NCBI GenBank assembly: GCA_963969595.1
Contig: OZ018408.1
Coordinates: 34,534,108-34,598,107, forward strand
DNA: 64,000 bases
Direction: 5' to 3'
Origin: Neckera pumila
Taxonomy: Eukaryota; Streptophyta; Bryopsida; Hypnales; Neckeraceae
This document shows positions 62,550 to 64,000 of this stretch, piece after piece. The translations under genes and the position numbers were made by a program. Below the pieces are notes generated by a model. That model was given only the letters and a program-made list of their open reading frames with translations. It was not told where the DNA came from and did no database searches. Position 1 is the first letter of the stretch, and each line of letters starts with the position of its first letter.

Positions 62550-63748
62550 AGGTAAGCAAAGAAAAACCAAAAATTCTGGTTGCGACAAAAGACCTGAAGA
62601 TCGTAGTGATACCTGAAAAACTTCCATCCCTAGAGAAGTCAGTTGAGCACTTAAGTCCTTCAGCAACTGTGACTGCAGTAGCAACTATCCGTGTGCCAGA
62701 TCCCACGCTCCCTTGTACAGAATCCATTGTTCTCCCCCAAAGCAATATCAAGGTAGAGAGCAAGACAACTAATGAAGTCTGTGCACCCTAGGAAGAAAAC
62801 CGTGGTTCCACAGACAGCGGCAACAAGAAGGTCGACTCCGAATCCAAGGGTGCCCCCGCTGATTCAACAAATCCCTATTCTCTCGAAGAGGACATGGGCG
62901 ACTTTACAGAAGTGCCTAGGAAGCATGTGGATGTTGCTGGTGCTTCAAGGAATCCTTCCCCTAGGCAGCAGAAGAGGGCCAACAAAACGGCCACTAAGAT
63001 AAATGCCAAGGCAGCACTCCTTGATTGTAGGCCAAGTCAGGTGAGAGTTGCTATTAGCATTTGCATTGCACCTAGTAGAAGGGGAAGGGAGAAATTGCTC
63101 ATTTTTAATATACATGGTACCTTGCTAGATTGCAGTTTGCAGACGGAAAATAACCCAAACCCTAAAATTAGGCCAATGATGAGAAAAAAAGATTAGAAGA
63201 ATATTTTCCAGGCCCTGGTTGCAGCCTTTCCTTTCGAGGTGCTTTGTTCATTTTGCTGTGGCATTTTGGGGTAGTAAGAGTCAGTGTTACATGGATGACA
63301 TCGTCCCCACAATGATGGAAAAGCAAAGAGGAGGCCCTGAATTTTCACCCTTATTTGTATGGTCTAGAAAAGATTGTGAGGCTGTCAAATTCAAAGGTGG
63401 GGCACCAAGTGCGTGGGGAAAACCTCTGTCAAAAGTTTATGGTCAATGGACCAACTTTAACCCGTCAAATACTTTGGTCATTGAAAATAAAGGATGCAGA
63501 GTCGCCTACAATCCGGCTGCAAATGTGATCATCACCACTCCGTTTTATGTGGCCCAAATGGCAAAGTTGGGCGATGACAACAACTACTTGAAGTTGGCTT
63601 TGTGGCCAATGCTAGAGGCATTATGTACTTCGACCAACATTACACATTTTCGATCACTAAGCCCCTGGAACTTTGCACAACATTGCAACTGAAGGGCATG
63701 AACTGAATGAAAGTGAAGCCAGCATTGATGATTCAGATACACTAGAAG

Positions 63749-63845
63749 GTGAGGGGACTTGTAAACCATGAGGTTCCGCATCATTCATGTCCCCTCACCT
63801 TCTTTTTCTTAGCTATTCTAACGTTTAATGTGTGTGTGTGTGTAG
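63749..63845 (+). promoter_or_regulatory. Intron with 5' splice site inside a perfect stem (CACTA-1)
   Basis: A 97-nt intron after the FCP1-like exon; donor AAG|GTGAGG, acceptor after a TG dinucleotide tract (TGTGTGTAG). AGAAGGTGAGGGGAC (63,744-63,758) pairs perfectly with GTCCCCTCACCTTCT (63,789-63,803). The core 13 bp and 32-nt spacing equal those of CACTA-2, while the loop sequence differs. Confidence 0.75.
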
Positions 63846-64000
63846 AAAAAAGCAATGAAGAAGGAGACAAGGCCAAAGAAAACTGTGGCAAACAAGAAGA
63901 AACAAGAAGTTCTTGCCAAGAAGGTGATTTTCTAAACACAGAAGTTGTAGCAGTAGTGATTACTTGCTTGTCTGAGTTGCTCCAAGTAATGCTTGGCCGA

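Larger units (their letters stand above)
32440..64000 (-). mobile_element. CACTA-1: En/Spm element, right end outside window
   Basis: The left terminus begins CACTACAAGAAAAAGGGG at 32,440 (preceding triplet GTA), the standard CACTA end. Inside are, from left to right, Tnp2 on the minus strand (33,350-41,440) and an accessory gene on the plus strand (from 56,549), the same divergent plan as CACTA-2 seen in reverse. Removing the three insertions (36,581-40,490; 41,444-55,457; about 59,298-62,549) leaves about 10.4 kb of its own sequence in the window. No right-hand terminus was seen before 64,000. The left subterminal region (32,440-32,800) is rich in CAATTGAAC-type motifs, unlike the AGTCATT motifs of CACTA-2, so the two belong to different subfamilies. 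Strand is given by Tnp2. Confidence 0.85.
56549..64000 (+). pseudogene. CACTA-1 accessory gene with FCP1-like domain, runs off the window
   Basis: Plus-strand homologue of the CACTA-2 accessory gene. Exon 1: 56,549-56,670 (MDESTPPNGEEEKTAYELFR, donor ATTT|GTAAGC). Then about 57,110-57,420 (IDNKAIATGMMQLAIVCAHV); about 57,665-58,318 with NCAGKNAWDTLVRTYVPKI and the Ptta/En/Spm-like segment; a small exon at about 58,458-58,550; a coiled-coil exon (VIASAAATNSTVEELKSLF) cut by insertion 2. After it come a linker and the FCP1-like fold: KLLIFNIHGTLLDCSLQ, RPWLQPFLSRCFVHFAVAFW, NTLVIENKGCR, NPAANVIITTPFYV, LKLALWPMLEAL. Motif I is NIHGT, as in CACTA-2. Stops: TGA at 58,078-58,080 (CGA in CACTA-2) and TAG at 58,201-58,203 (TGG in CACTA-2); frameshift in the A-run near 63,183-63,190. 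The TNP1-like end lies beyond 64,000. Confidence 0.75.

Overview
The window is nuclear DNA of a land plant. It holds two spliced host genes with plant-type exons: a uridine/purine-type nucleoside hydrolase and a short gene carrying the KIX domain of Mediator subunit 15. The rest is a dense stack of DNA transposons and AT-rich repeats. I would guess a seedless plant (moss-like or fern-like), because one transposase resembles a family I associate with seedless-plant and animal genomes, but the sequence alone does not prove it. No rRNA, tRNA or CRISPR array was seen.

Layout. 1-7.9 kb: AT-rich intergenic DNA with a long foldback repeat, a decayed Ty3/gypsy integrase, two abutting TTAA-flanked MITE-like elements, and two copies of an AT-rich dispersed repeat. 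7.92-13.44 kb: nine-exon nucleoside hydrolase gene (334 residues, intact). 15.1-18.0 kb: KIX/MED15-like gene behind a leader that contains a diverged tandem duplication. 18.9-20.4 kb: a 102-bp tandem repeat and a decayed PIF/Harbinger-like transposase. 21.9-32.4 kb: an old element with a plus-strand DDE-like transposase (motifs HIDFAEN, SDGC, HGKSEWDG) and a convergent minus-strand coiled-coil/RING-like gene.

From 32,440 to beyond the right edge lies a nested CACTA (En/Spm) complex. CACTA-1 starts at 32,440; its Tnp2 gene is on the minus strand and its accessory gene on the plus strand. Three insertions interrupt it: a 3.9-kb element with a 714-codon ORF (36,581-40,490), a complete 14,014-bp CACTA-2 with TGG target duplications (41,444-55,457), and a second element carrying a protein related to the 714-codon ORF (about 59,298-62,549). 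CACTA-2 itself holds a third copy of the AT-rich repeat found near the left edge.

Both CACTA elements have the same divergent two-gene plan: Tnp2 (cleavage transposase) and an accessory gene in the TNPA position. The accessory protein joins a Ptta/En/Spm-like domain, an FCP1/NIF-like phosphatase fold whose two catalytic aspartates are replaced (NxHGT instead of DxDxT) in both copies, and a TNP1-like C-terminus. The intron just after the phosphatase-like exon has its 5' splice site buried in a 13-bp perfect stem, with a 32-nt loop, in both diverged copies. These two shared features are the most novel points in the window.
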